Below, in pieces: positions 52,167 through 61,009 of a DNA stretch of 64,000 nucleotides. The translations under genes and the position numbers were made by a program. The DNA lies in assembly GCA_900471605.1 (NCBI GenBank), contig UCEY01000004.1, positions 80,436-144,435 of the forward strand, in the 5' to 3' direction. This DNA is from Hyphomicrobiales bacterium. Its GTDB lineage: Bacteria > Pseudomonadota > Alphaproteobacteria > Rhizobiales > Rhizobiaceae. The notes below the pieces were generated by a model that saw only the letters and a program-made list of their open reading frames with translations, made no database searches and was not told the DNA's origin. Numbering within the stretch: position 1 is the first letter of the stretch; each line of letters starts with the position of its first letter.

Positions 52167-52214
52167 TGAACCCTCCCAGTGCCCAAATCGTTCCAGAAGC
52201 AAAATTCGATAAAG

Positions 52215-52251
52215 CAATCGATTGTGTTGCTTTATACAAACGATTGTGTAA
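52215..52251. promoter_or_regulatory. Tandem direct repeats CAAWCGATTGTGT, predicted operator
   Basis: Two 13-bp direct repeats (caatcgattgtgt at 52215 and caaacgattgtgt at 52237) are spaced 22 bp apart, about two helical turns, in the divergent region between the Liv operon and the acyl-CoA dehydrogenase operon. The 12-mers TCGATTGTGTTG and ACGATTGTGTAA within them resemble the ACGAATGTGTTG arm next to the GntR gene. Confidence 0.6.
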
Positions 52252-52342
52252 CAGAAACGGCGATGAAGTTGCAAGCGTTGAAATTGGCTTTTGGTCGTCG
52301 TCGAGACAACGTCCGGCCGAAGGTCGAGAGGGAGGGAGCAAA

Positions 52343-53479
52343 GTGCAAGCTGGAAACGGAGTGGATCAGGATATCCTGGATGCCGCGCGAAAGGCTGCGG
52401 CCGTCGCCGCAAGCCGGGCGGTGGATGTCGATATCAGGGAGCGTTTTCCCGACGAGGGCCAGGAAGCCCTGAAGCAAGCCGGCCTTCTGGGCCTCGCCGT
52501 TCCGCGCGAACATGGTGGCCTCGGCGCCAACTCCTGCACGGCGAGCCTCGTTGTCGAGGAAATCGCGGCAGCCTGCGCATCTACCGGCGCGATCCTCCTG
52601 ACCTGGGCCGGCCCGGTGACTGGCCTGCGCGATTTCGGTACGGCCGAGCAGAAGGAACGCTACCTGCCGGCCATCGCCGCAGGGCGCTGCAAGCTGAGCT
52701 TCGCACTGACCGAGGAGCATTGCGGCTCCGACGCCGGCGCCATCACCACGACAGCGATCGCGGACGGCGACGACTACGTTCTCAACGGCAAGAAAGCCTG
52801 GATCGGCAATGCGATCAACGCCGATCTGACGCTGGTCGCGGCAAAGACGGACCCAACGGCTCGCGCTCGTGGCGTCAGCAGCTTCCTGATCGACAAGGGC
52901 ACGGCCGGAATGGCGGTCGAGGAGCTCTATTCCAAGATGGGTGCGCGCGGCACGAAGCATGGCGACCTCGTACTGAAGGATGTCCGCGTTCCGAAGACCC
53001 AGCTTCTCGGCGAGCCCGGCCGCGGCCTTGCGCAGATGCTGCAGTCGCTCGACTACATCCGCCTGATGACGGCTGCCCACGCGCTCGGCATCGCGCGCTC
53101 TGCCTATGATGCGGCGGTCGGCCACGCGAAGAGTCGGGAGGCCTTCGGCAGCAAGCTCTCCAAAAACCAGGCGATCAGCTTCCTCGTCGCCGATTGCGCC
53201 ACGCAACTGCACGCCTCGCGCATGATCATGCTCGATGCGGCCGCCGATCTCGACGCCGGCAAGGCCATCGGTGCCAAGGCGGCCATGGCGAAGCTGCATT
53301 CGAGCGAGACTGCGACGCGGATCGCCCATGCCTCGGTGCAGATCCACGGAGCCTGGGGGCTGAAGAAGGGCAACGCGGCGGAGCGCGCCTATCGCGACGC
53401 CCGCATCACCGAAGTCTGGGACGGCACCTCCGAGATCCAGAAACTCATCATCGCACGCGAGATTTTCGGGAGAGAATGA
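52343..53479 (+). CDS. Acyl-CoA dehydrogenase with Asp at the catalytic-base position
   Basis: A 378-residue acyl-CoA dehydrogenase. The flavin-contact segment ALTEEHCGSDAGAITT and the C-terminal TSEIQKLIIAREIFG are typical, but the catalytic Glu of the Glu-Gly-Thr motif is Asp (TEVWDGTSEIQ, D360), and helix G (LDYIRLMTAAHALG) offers no alternative Glu. From memory, Asp at the base position is reported for cyclohexane- and cyclohexene-carboxyl-CoA dehydrogenases. The start is GTG at 52343 with ggagggagcaaa upstream. First gene of an operon with an SDR and an AliA-like ligase, divergent from the Liv transporter. Confidence 0.9.
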   Translation: MQAGNGVDQDILDAARKAAAVAASRAVDVDIRERFPDEGQEALKQAGLLGLAVPREHGGLGANSCTASLVVEEIAAACASTGAILLTWAGPVTGLRDFGTAEQKERYLPAIAAGRCKLSFALTEEHCGSDAGAITTTAIADGDDYVLNGKKAWIGNAINADLTLVAAKTDPTARARGVSSFLIDKGTAGMAVEELYSKMGARGTKHGDLVLKDVRVPKTQLLGEPGRGLAQMLQSLDYIRLMTAAHALGIARSAYDAAVGHAKSREAFGSKLSKNQAISFLVADCATQLHASRMIMLDAAADLDAGKAIGAKAAMAKLHSSETATRIAHASVQIHGAWGLKKGNAAERAYRDARITEVWDGTSEIQKLIIAREIFGRE

Positions 53480-53480
53480 A

Positions 53481-54371
53481 GTGACCATGGAAGTACGTAC
53501 GGAGAAGATCGAAGCCAGGACATGGGGCATCTGCGTCCCCGAGCTTGCGGCCCATCCAACGGTCTATGCCGACGGGCTCCTTGACGGCCGGTCGCTCCTG
53601 ATCTCCGGCGGCGGCAGCGGCATGGGCCGCGCCACCGCCGTCCTCGCCGCGCGCCTCGGCGCGAAGGTGATGATCTGCGGCCGCGACGGGGAAAAGCTGG
53701 ACCGCGCCGCGTCGGAAATCAGGGACCATGTCGGCGCGGACATCGAGACCTTCGCCATGTCGATCCGCGATCCAGAGGCCGTCGATCGGTTGATGGACGA
53801 GGCCTTTTCGCGCCTGGGGACCGTCGATGCGCTGATCAACAGCGCCGGCGGGCAGTTTCCGATCAATGCCATCGACCTGTCGGTGAAGGGCTGGAACGCC
53901 GTCGTCGATACCAATCTCAACGGCACCTGGTACATGATGCAGGCCGCGGCGCGGCGCTGGCGCGACCGGGGCGAGCCCGGCAGCATCGTCAACATCGTCG
54001 CGACCATCGACCGGGGCATTCCACAATCGGCCCATACGGCCGCCGCACGCGCCGGCGTCGTATACCTGTCCCGTTCCGTCGCCGTTGAATGGGCGCCGCT
54101 CGGTATCCGCGTCAATTCTCTGGCACCTGGAACCATCGAAACGGAAGGTCTCAACAACTATCCACCGGCGATGATGCAGCGGCTGGGCAAGGGCAATCCG
54201 ATGCGGCGCATGGGGGATACGTGGGACATCGCGGAAGGCGTCGTCTATTTGACGGCTGCAAGCGGCAAGTTCATCACCGGCGAGTTGCTCCAGATCAACG
54301 GCGGCATGCATCTGTGGGGAACCAACTGGCCTCTCGGTGTTCCGGAAGCTTTCCAGGGGATCGGCGGATGA
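53481..54371 (+). CDS. SDR family oxidoreductase (dienoyl-CoA-reductase-like)
   Basis: A 296-residue SDR with SGGGSGMG (about residues 37-44) and NSAGGQFP. The usual YxxxK position reads HTAAARAG, so the canonical Tyr is absent and the Lys is Arg, as in a group of SDRs near the dienoyl-CoA reductases that carry an AARAGV...LAVEWAP pattern. The N-terminal 30 residues before the Rossmann fold are unusual. The start is GTG one base after the dehydrogenase stop, with an ATG two codons later. Its stop overlaps the ligase start (ATGA). A decayed copy of the same type lies at 47315. Confidence 0.86.
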   Translation: MTMEVRTEKIEARTWGICVPELAAHPTVYADGLLDGRSLLISGGGSGMGRATAVLAARLGAKVMICGRDGEKLDRAASEIRDHVGADIETFAMSIRDPEAVDRLMDEAFSRLGTVDALINSAGGQFPINAIDLSVKGWNAVVDTNLNGTWYMMQAAARRWRDRGEPGSIVNIVATIDRGIPQSAHTAAARAGVVYLSRSVAVEWAPLGIRVNSLAPGTIETEGLNNYPPAMMQRLGKGNPMRRMGDTWDIAEGVVYLTAASGKFITGELLQINGGMHLWGTNWPLGVPEAFQGIGG

Positions 54372-55999
54372 AGACGGAGCTTCTTCCGGCGCATCACCGG
54401 GCCCATGCCGAGCGCTACCGGAAAGAGGGCTGGTGGAGCGCCGAGCCGGTTGCAGACAGACTTGCACGATTTGCCGCGCAGCAGCCGGATCGGATCGCTG
54501 TCATCGACGACAGCACCCGCCTCACCTACGGCGCCTTCGACCGGCTCGTGACGCGCGTGGCGGCCGGTCTCTGGGCCGCCGGCATGCGGCCAGGCGACGT
54601 GATCGGCCTGCAATTGCCCAACCGCATGGAATTCGCCATCTTCCAGCAGGCGGCCGTGCGCATGGGGGCGATATACTTGCCGCTCATCCCGCAACTGCGT
54701 GAGGGTGACCTCTCCTTCCTGCTCGACACGGTGAAGGCGAAGGTGCTCGTCGTCCCCCGCAGCTACCGGAATTTCGACCACACGGGCATGGTGCCGGGGC
54801 TGCGGCAGAGCACTCCGTCGCTGGAGCATATCCTCGTCGTCGATGCCGCTCCGAACGCTGCAGGCGATGTAGCTGTATTTCTTGCGGAGCGCTGGGAAGA
54901 TCGTTTTGGCGAGGAGATCGCCGCTGTGACGCGCGATCCGGACTCTATCCGGATCGTCTCTTTCACCTCCGGTACCGAATCCAAGCCGAAGGCTGTAATG
55001 CACTCGCATAATACTATGCTGTTCCCGCTACGCAATCATACCGCGCTATTCGGTTTCAACGCAGATGACGTCATCTTCACGCCAAGCCCTGTCGGCCATT
55101 CGACCGGGGCGGTGTTTGGTGTGGAAATGGGCCTCTATTTCGGCGGCACCGTGGTGCTGATGGATGGCTGGAACCCCGAGAAGGCGGTGGAGGCCATCGC
55201 CCGGGAACGGTGCAGCCTCATGTGGGGAGCGACGACCTTCTACAACGACCTCACCAATGCCCCGAACCTCGGCGCGCACGATCTGTCTGCATTCCGTTTC
55301 CTCTGCACCGCTGGGGCGCCCATCCCGCGCAGCCTCGTCACCCGCGTAGCCGAGCGCCTCGGCGGGCAACTCGTCACCGCCTACGGTCAGTCCGAGGGCC
55401 AGAACATCACCATCACCCTCCCCGGCGACCCGATCGAGAAGATTACCGGCTCCGATGGGCGTTTCCAGGAGGGCATCGACTACAAGCTTGTCGATATCGA
55501 CGATCGTCCCGTTCTCACTGGCGAGGAGGGTGAAATTCTCTATCGCGGGCCGAATCTTTGCATGGGTTATCTTGATCCCGAACATAGCGCCCGCGCTTTC
55601 ACGGAAGACGGCTTCATTCGGTCCGGCGACCTCGGCTTGATGGATGCAGACGGCTATCTGCGCATCGTCGGACGGCGCAAGGAAATCATCATCCGCGGCG
55701 GCGAGAACATCAGCCCCGCCGAGATCGAGGATTATCTCTTCAAGCACCCGAAGATCGCCAGCGCCGCCGTCATCGGTCTGCCGGACGAGCGGCTCGGGCA
55801 ACGCGCGTGCGCGGCTGTAATTCTCAGGGACAGCGCAACACTGACGCTCACCGAGCTGACTGATTTCATGGGCAGCCTCGGCGTCGCGAAGTTCAAATAT
55901 CCGGAGCGCCTGGAAATCGTCGAGACCCTGCCCCGCACGCTGACCGGAAAGGTCCAACGCGACGTCCTGAGGGACCTCATCCTGCAGGGCATGGCCTGA
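54368..55999 (+). CDS. AMP-forming acyl-CoA ligase, AliA-like
   Basis: A 543-residue ANL ligase. The P-loop-like segment is atypical (SFTSGTESKPKAVMHSH), a form I associate with cyclohexanecarboxylate-CoA ligase (AliA) and relatives, as is the N-terminal RKEGWWSAEPVADRLARFAA. The hinge GRRKEIIIRGGENISPAEIE and the catalytic Lys in RTLTGKVQRDVL are intact. It is predicted to activate the acid imported by the divergent Liv system. The ATG at 54368 overlaps the SDR stop by 4 bp. Confidence 0.88.
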   Translation: MKTELLPAHHRAHAERYRKEGWWSAEPVADRLARFAAQQPDRIAVIDDSTRLTYGAFDRLVTRVAAGLWAAGMRPGDVIGLQLPNRMEFAIFQQAAVRMGAIYLPLIPQLREGDLSFLLDTVKAKVLVVPRSYRNFDHTGMVPGLRQSTPSLEHILVVDAAPNAAGDVAVFLAERWEDRFGEEIAAVTRDPDSIRIVSFTSGTESKPKAVMHSHNTMLFPLRNHTALFGFNADDVIFTPSPVGHSTGAVFGVEMGLYFGGTVVLMDGWNPEKAVEAIARERCSLMWGATTFYNDLTNAPNLGAHDLSAFRFLCTAGAPIPRSLVTRVAERLGGQLVTAYGQSEGQNITITLPGDPIEKITGSDGRFQEGIDYKLVDIDDRPVLTGEEGEILYRGPNLCMGYLDPEHSARAFTEDGFIRSGDLGLMDADGYLRIVGRRKEIIIRGGENISPAEIEDYLFKHPKIASAAVIGLPDERLGQRACAAVILRDSATLTLTELTDFMGSLGVAKFKYPERLEIVETLPRTLTGKVQRDVLRDLILQGMA

Positions 56000-56225
56000 A
56001 CGGGCGGAATCCTCGAACCATCTGCACAGACAGCGACCGGGTGATACCAGCCCGTGTCGCATTTTTTGCCAAAAGGCAGCAGCCCGCGCGACCGAAGCGC
56101 ATTCGCGGTTACGAATTTTCCGGAAGGCCGTTGCGCACCTGCCGGCTGTCCTGTCCCATCCGCGGCGAGGAAGCATCCGGCGCAGCGACATCGACCGCTC
56201 CCGGGGAGGACAGGGAGGACATACA

Positions 56226-57200
56226 ATGGTAGCAGCAATTTCGCGCCGCACGGCGCTGGCCATGGCGGCGGCGTTCGTCGCACCCGCGGGCGTCGCGCGG
56301 GCACAGAACTATCCAACGCGACCGATCACCGTGATCGTGCCCAATCCGCCTGGCGGGGCGTCCGACATCCTCACACGCCTGGTAGCGGACAAGATGCGCG
56401 TTGATCTTGGCCAGAACGTGCTGGTCGACAACAAACCCGGAGGGTCCGGGACATTGGGCCTCTTCTTGATCGCGAGAGCCGCGCCAGAAGGCTACACCAT
56501 CGGCTTCTCCTCCCACAACGTCGTCCTCGGGCCGATGATCATCAAAGGTTACGAGCTTGATCCGCTGAAGGAATTCAAGCCGATATCCTATCTCGCGGAC
56601 ACGCCGGTCATTCTCGTGACGCGGTCGGAAGCCAATATCAAGAGCGTCGCCGATTTCGTCGCCTACGCAAAGGCGCAAAAGAATCCTGTCAGCGTCGGCA
56701 TTCCGGGAACGTCGGTCCGCACGCAGCTCGGCGCCTTCACCACCAAGGCCGGAATCGAGGTCGAGCCCGTGTCCTACCAGGGATCGGCCCCCATGCTTCA
56801 GGCGTTGGCGGCCGGGGAAATCGACGTGGCGCTGGACGCAATCATCAGCACCAAGCCTTTCATCGAAAGCGGCGTGGCCCGCGTTATCGCGGTGGGCGGA
56901 GATAGCCGTTCGCCAATCCTGCCCGAGGTCCCAACGATCGGCGAAGCGGGCTACGATATCGGTGGCATCTGGAACTACTGGTACTCCTTCGTCGGGCCGG
57001 CCGGCATGTCGGACGCCATGCTCGACAAACTGCATGAATCCGCCGCGAAAGCGCTGCGGTCGCCGGACGTGCAGGCGCGTGCAAAGGACCTCGCGCTCAA
57101 TCTCGGCACCATGTCCCGCAAGGAATTCGGCGACCTGATAGTCACCTATCAGAAGGACGTAAAGGCTATCGTTGATGCGATCGGCCTGAAGCCCGAATAA
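56226..57200 (+). CDS. Bug/TctC-type binding protein
   Basis: A 324-residue periplasmic binding protein. The N terminus MVAAISRRTALAMAAAFV has a twin-arginine-like SRR and a hydrophobic stretch, with likely cleavage after ARA near residue 26; then NYPTRPITVIVPNPPGGASD, the family start, follows. The third such protein in the window, again without TctA/TctB. It begins 226 bp after the ligase gene, with a strong site (gggaggacataca), and is followed by an alcohol dehydrogenase gene. Confidence 0.93.
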   Translation: MVAAISRRTALAMAAAFVAPAGVARAQNYPTRPITVIVPNPPGGASDILTRLVADKMRVDLGQNVLVDNKPGGSGTLGLFLIARAAPEGYTIGFSSHNVVLGPMIIKGYELDPLKEFKPISYLADTPVILVTRSEANIKSVADFVAYAKAQKNPVSVGIPGTSVRTQLGAFTTKAGIEVEPVSYQGSAPMLQALAAGEIDVALDAIISTKPFIESGVARVIAVGGDSRSPILPEVPTIGEAGYDIGGIWNYWYSFVGPAGMSDAMLDKLHESAAKALRSPDVQARAKDLALNLGTMSRKEFGDLIVTYQKDVKAIVDAIGLKPE

Positions 57201-57273
57201 AGACTTTGTCAGGACCACAGAGGCGGCACGCGGCGTCCATCTCCGGGCGCTGCCGTGTTGTCGGAGGACGCTT

Positions 57274-58365
57274 ATGATACGCTCGAAAGCAATCGTCTTC
57301 GCGGCGCCGCGCAGGCCGCTCGTTTGTCACGACACCACCGTGCCGGAGCCGGGTCCAGACCAGTTTGTGGTTCGCGTCACCCATGCAGGTATCTGCGGCA
57401 GCGATGTCCACAGGCTCATCGGCGATCTCGGGGCGCCCGCCGGGCCTGTCTGTTTCGGCCACGAGGGCGTTGGCGTGATCGAATCCATCGGGGCGAACGT
57501 GAAGACGGATCGCGTCGGCAATCCGGTCGCCAAAGGCAACCGGATCTACTGGGTTCCCGGCGGCTCCTGCGGCCAGTGCCGCTTCTGCCGCGGTGAAAAG
57601 ACCCTCGGATTTTGCCAGAACCGCGTCTGGCCCGCCCCCTTCGGCGCGCCGAACGCGGCGGCATTCCAGGAATTCGCCACGCTCGACCTCACGACCTCCT
57701 TTTGCCGCATTCCCGACGGCGTCACTTCCGATTCGGTGATCGCCTTCGGTTGCGCCATGCCGACCGCCCTGACCGCGCTGCAGCGTCTCGGCGACATTTC
57801 GGGCACGAATGTCGTCATCCAGGGCTCCGGTCCGGTCGGCCTCGCCATGTGCCTCGTCGCCCGGCTCAACGGAGCGGCGCAGGTCGCCGTCATCGGCGAT
57901 CCCGTCTTGCGGCTCGACATCGCACGCCGCTTCGGCGCCGACGCGATCTTCAGCCTCTCCGACACCACGCGCGAGGAACGCCGCGCCCGCATCCTCGAGA
58001 TGACGGACGGCGCCGGGGCCAATGTGGTCGTGGAGGCCGCTGGCCGAGTAGAGGCCTTCGACGAAGGCCTCCACCTCCTCGCCCATTATGGCCGCTATGC
58101 CATCGTTGGCCTCTATTCGGGATCGGCCACCACCAGCTTCAATCCGGTCTACGTCAACAACCGCAACATCCGCATCGTCGGCTCCATGTATCTCGATATG
58201 CGTGAGATCGCGGGGGCTGTGGACGTCGCCGCGCAGGCCGGCGCAAAATATGGCTTCGGTGACCTGATCACCCACCGCTTCGCGCTGGAGCAGACCGAGG
58301 ACGCGATCAATTGCGCCAGCCGAGGGGAATCGATCAAGGCAATCGTGGTACCGAGCGGTGAATAA
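57274..58365 (+). CDS. Zinc-dependent alcohol dehydrogenase (MDR)
   Basis: A 363-residue zinc-type medium-chain dehydrogenase. Catalytic zinc ligands are in GICGSDVH and CFGHEGVG, and the structural zinc site GGSCGQCRFCRGEKTLGFC has four Cys. The Rossmann segment is VIQGSGPVGLAMCLVARL. It oxidises an alcohol (possibly a hydroxyacyl compound or sugar alcohol) with NAD(P). It lies 73 bp after the Bug protein and convergent with the LacI gene; good ribosome binding site (gtcggaggacgctt). Confidence 0.92.
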   Translation: MIRSKAIVFAAPRRPLVCHDTTVPEPGPDQFVVRVTHAGICGSDVHRLIGDLGAPAGPVCFGHEGVGVIESIGANVKTDRVGNPVAKGNRIYWVPGGSCGQCRFCRGEKTLGFCQNRVWPAPFGAPNAAAFQEFATLDLTTSFCRIPDGVTSDSVIAFGCAMPTALTALQRLGDISGTNVVIQGSGPVGLAMCLVARLNGAAQVAVIGDPVLRLDIARRFGADAIFSLSDTTREERRARILEMTDGAGANVVVEAAGRVEAFDEGLHLLAHYGRYAIVGLYSGSATTSFNPVYVNNRNIRIVGSMYLDMREIAGAVDVAAQAGAKYGFGDLITHRFALEQTEDAINCASRGESIKAIVVPSGE

Positions 58366-58428
58366 GGTAGTCAGGCAACGAATATCCTGGCTGCCAGAAG
58401 GCTGCCAATCATTACCGGCGGATCAATT

Positions 58429-59448
58429 TCACTGCCGGCTCCTCTTCGGCTCCGCGGTCGATCCACGCACCATCAACGTCGGGTGGAACATCGCGACCGG
58501 TGCGGCTGGCAGCTTTCCGGCGATCGCGTCGAGCAGCATTTCGGCCGAACGTTCGCCGATTTCCGTCAGGCTTGTGTGGATCGTGGTCAGCGGCGGGGTC
58601 ATGAGATCGCACATGCCGATGTCCTCATAACCCACGACGGAAACGTCATCGGGGCATTTGAGGCCCGCTTCCTTTAAGGCGTCGTAGCAACCAAGCGCCA
58701 GGAAATCGGAAGCCGTCGCAACCGCCGTCGGGGGCTCCGCAAGCGCCAGCAGCCTGAACATCGCCTCCCGCCCCGCTTCCCGCGTATGGCTCGCAGTCCC
58801 CAGAAAATACTCGGCCGGTTGGGGCAGATCGGCTTCGTCCAGCATCCTCATGAAACTCTGCTGGCGGGTGCGGCTGCTGCCGAGGGCGGCAGGCCCGCTG
58901 ACATGGGCGATGCGCCGATGGCCGAGCCCGGTCAGATGGCGAGCCATCAACGCACTACCCTCCCCGTCGTCGCTGAGCACCCGCAGGTTATGGTTCGCAC
59001 CGGCATGGCTGAACACCAGCGTCACCGGCACGCCGGCGGCGGCGCAGGTCTGAAGCGCCGCCTCGCTGTCGTAGGAAGAGGCGAGAACGATCCCGTCTAC
59101 CTGATGCGCGAGGAGGTGATCGACGGCGTTGGTGACATCCGTGGGATCCTCGCTCAGCGACTGGACGTAGCACACATAGCCGGCGCGCTTCGCGACCGAC
59201 TGTATGGCGTCGATCAGCGGCGGAAAGACCGGATATGTGATGCTGGTGACGAGGATCCCGATCGTATGGCTTAGCCTGCCTCTCAGACCGGCCGCCTGCA
59301 TGTTGCGCTTGTAGCCGAGCTCTTCGGCCACCTTCAGGATGCGTTCCGCCGTCTTTGCGCCGACATAGGAGATGTCGCGCGCGTTCATGAAGCGTGACAC
59401 TGTTGCCGGATGGACGCCGGAGGCCTGCGCGACATCCTTGAGGGTCAC
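58429..59448 (-). CDS. LacI family transcriptional regulator
   Basis: A 339-residue LacI-type repressor. The helix-turn-helix is at the very N terminus (TLKDVAQASGVHPATVSRFM), followed by the hinge and the periplasmic-binding-protein-like effector domain (HTIGILVTSITYPVFPPL onward, with VSVVGYEDIGMCDLMTPPLT near the end). The start is GTG at 59448 without a clear ribosome binding site. It probably controls the neighbouring alcohol dehydrogenase and Bug genes or the MaoC gene; no matching operator was recognised. Confidence 0.93.
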   Translation of the reverse strand: MTLKDVAQASGVHPATVSRFMNARDISYVGAKTAERILKVAEELGYKRNMQAAGLRGRLSHTIGILVTSITYPVFPPLIDAIQSVAKRAGYVCYVQSLSEDPTDVTNAVDHLLAHQVDGIVLASSYDSEAALQTCAAAGVPVTLVFSHAGANHNLRVLSDDGEGSALMARHLTGLGHRRIAHVSGPAALGSSRTRQQSFMRMLDEADLPQPAEYFLGTASHTREAGREAMFRLLALAEPPTAVATASDFLALGCYDALKEAGLKCPDDVSVVGYEDIGMCDLMTPPLTTIHTSLTEIGERSAEMLLDAIAGKLPAAPVAMFHPTLMVRGSTAEPKRSRQ

Positions 59449-59897
59449 GCGCTTGCGGGGAAATTGAGGCGCCAGCGAAGATTACTCCGTTCGGGGCGTT
59501 ATGCTTGGTGGGCAAATGCGTAGTCGCTTGGCAGGTCTTGCATCCCGCCAGTGGTCGCATTCTCGGCACAGGCCCGCTTCTGCGCCGCGTCCACACTAAC
59601 GCCTAACTGCTTTCTTGTCATCCGCCAAACCGGCCTGCTACGACCGTCTGCTCTACCTACTGCGCCCGGAAGAATGTCAGCTACTTCGGCAAATCAGGCC
59701 AGCGCCGCCGTGCCGACAGATAATCGCCTGCAGCCGCAACGCCCTTGGCGAGACCGGGCCAATTGCCTTGGTCTTCCGGGACGCGAATGCCCCCGAGATC
59801 AATACCGGCCGCGTCGCGCCATGCGGTAACGGCCATGTCATAGCATTCGGACAGTCCCCTACACAAAAAACGCAGTGGTGGATAAAGGAGCCTGCAC
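59449..59897. other. Gene-free stretch with a possible short gene remnant
   Basis: 449 bases without an intact gene. On the minus strand, 59681 to about 59850 encodes a coherent-looking C-terminal tail (AWRDAAGIDLGGIRVPEDQ, then a charged helix ending RRRWPDLPK before a stop) with no start and no family I can name. It may be the end of a lost gene. The rest is presumably the upstream region of the LacI gene; nothing else was recognised. Confidence 0.35.
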
Positions 59898-60752
59898 TCA
59901 GGTCCAGACCGCCTCGGCAGCCATGGCGGTAGGCCCGTTCTCGGCCGCTGTCCAAAGCTTGAGATTGCCCTCGGATTCCTCGGCATGGAGGTTAATTGGC
60001 ATATTGTCGAAAATAGGCGACAGGCTGCGAAACGAAAACCGCGTCGGCGGCTTGCCGCGAATATCGATCGCTAGGTTCATCAGCAGGGTCGCTTGTAGCG
60101 GCCCGTGGACAACAAGGCCCGGATATCCTTCCGCTCCAGTTGCATAAGGCTTGTCGTAGTGAATACGATGCCCGTTGAAAGTGAGTGCGGAGTAACGAAA
60201 GAGAAGAACCGCATCGGCCTCGATGCGCTTGCGGTAGGTGCCGGCAGAAGCTTGCGGAACCGGCGTTGCAGACGCAGGAGCCGGTTCTGCCGCGCGGTAC
60301 ACGATATCCTGCCGCTCTTCAACCAGGGAACGGCCCCGGGCCTCGATACGATGCTCCACAGTGACGAAGCATAGCGTGCCGGAGCGTCCTTCTTTGATCG
60401 AGACGTCCGCAATTCGCGAAACCCGCTTTACCGTTTCGCCCACATGCAGATCGCCGGAAAAATCGACGCTGCCCGCGGCCCACATACGCCGCGGCAAAGG
60501 AACCGGTGGCAAGAATTCTCCGCGTTTCGGATGCCCGTCCTCGCCGATCTGTCTGAGCAGCGCGATAGGCTGGGCGAGGCAGAAATGGAAGAGCCGAGGT
60601 ACCTTGTCGCCGAATGAAAAGGTCCGCTCCAGATCAAAGGTCGCGGCGAATCTGTTGGTGAGATCGGCGGAAATCGTGTCGGTCGTCACTGCTTCGCGGC
60701 CAATCCAGGAGCGCAGGAAATCCTCGTCCAAAGTAATGCCTTCTCCGGCCAT
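59898..60752 (-). CDS. MaoC-type hydratase, mesaconyl/itaconyl-CoA hydratase-like
   Basis: A 284-residue double hot-dog protein. The N-terminal half is the FAS1-like domain (about 10-140), and the C-terminal half carries LFRYSALTFNGHRIHYD (near residue 185-201), the motif typical of mesaconyl-C4-CoA and itaconyl-CoA hydratases. It would hydrate a branched or dicarboxylic enoyl-CoA such as mesaconyl- or citramalyl-related thioesters. The ATG at 60752 has ggaggg upstream. It lies alone between the LacI gene and the CoA transferase; the 257 bp upstream of it hold no gene. Confidence 0.88.
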   Translation of the reverse strand: MAGEGITLDEDFLRSWIGREAVTTDTISADLTNRFAATFDLERTFSFGDKVPRLFHFCLAQPIALLRQIGEDGHPKRGEFLPPVPLPRRMWAAGSVDFSGDLHVGETVKRVSRIADVSIKEGRSGTLCFVTVEHRIEARGRSLVEERQDIVYRAAEPAPASATPVPQASAGTYRKRIEADAVLLFRYSALTFNGHRIHYDKPYATGAEGYPGLVVHGPLQATLLMNLAIDIRGKPPTRFSFRSLSPIFDNMPINLHAEESEGNLKLWTAAENGPTAMAAEAVWT

Positions 60753-61009
60753 TTTGCCCTCCGTGCGGGATTGCCTGGGATCGATGATTGCTATCGGAAC
60801 GACCTCGGAAACCCGGGGTATGTGTTCCGCAGTGAAGAAGTCGTGAGATTGATGGAGACCGGCGCGAAGTGACAGGGACGCGGCTTGCGCCGTTCGTCCA
60901 GCTTGCGGTTATCCTCCGCGCACGCCGCACGAGCAGCCTCCCTGGTCCCGGCGCGTCGCGATCTCTGATAGTTTCGCACCTCATTGTATCACCCGAGCAT
61001 CTCACGAAC

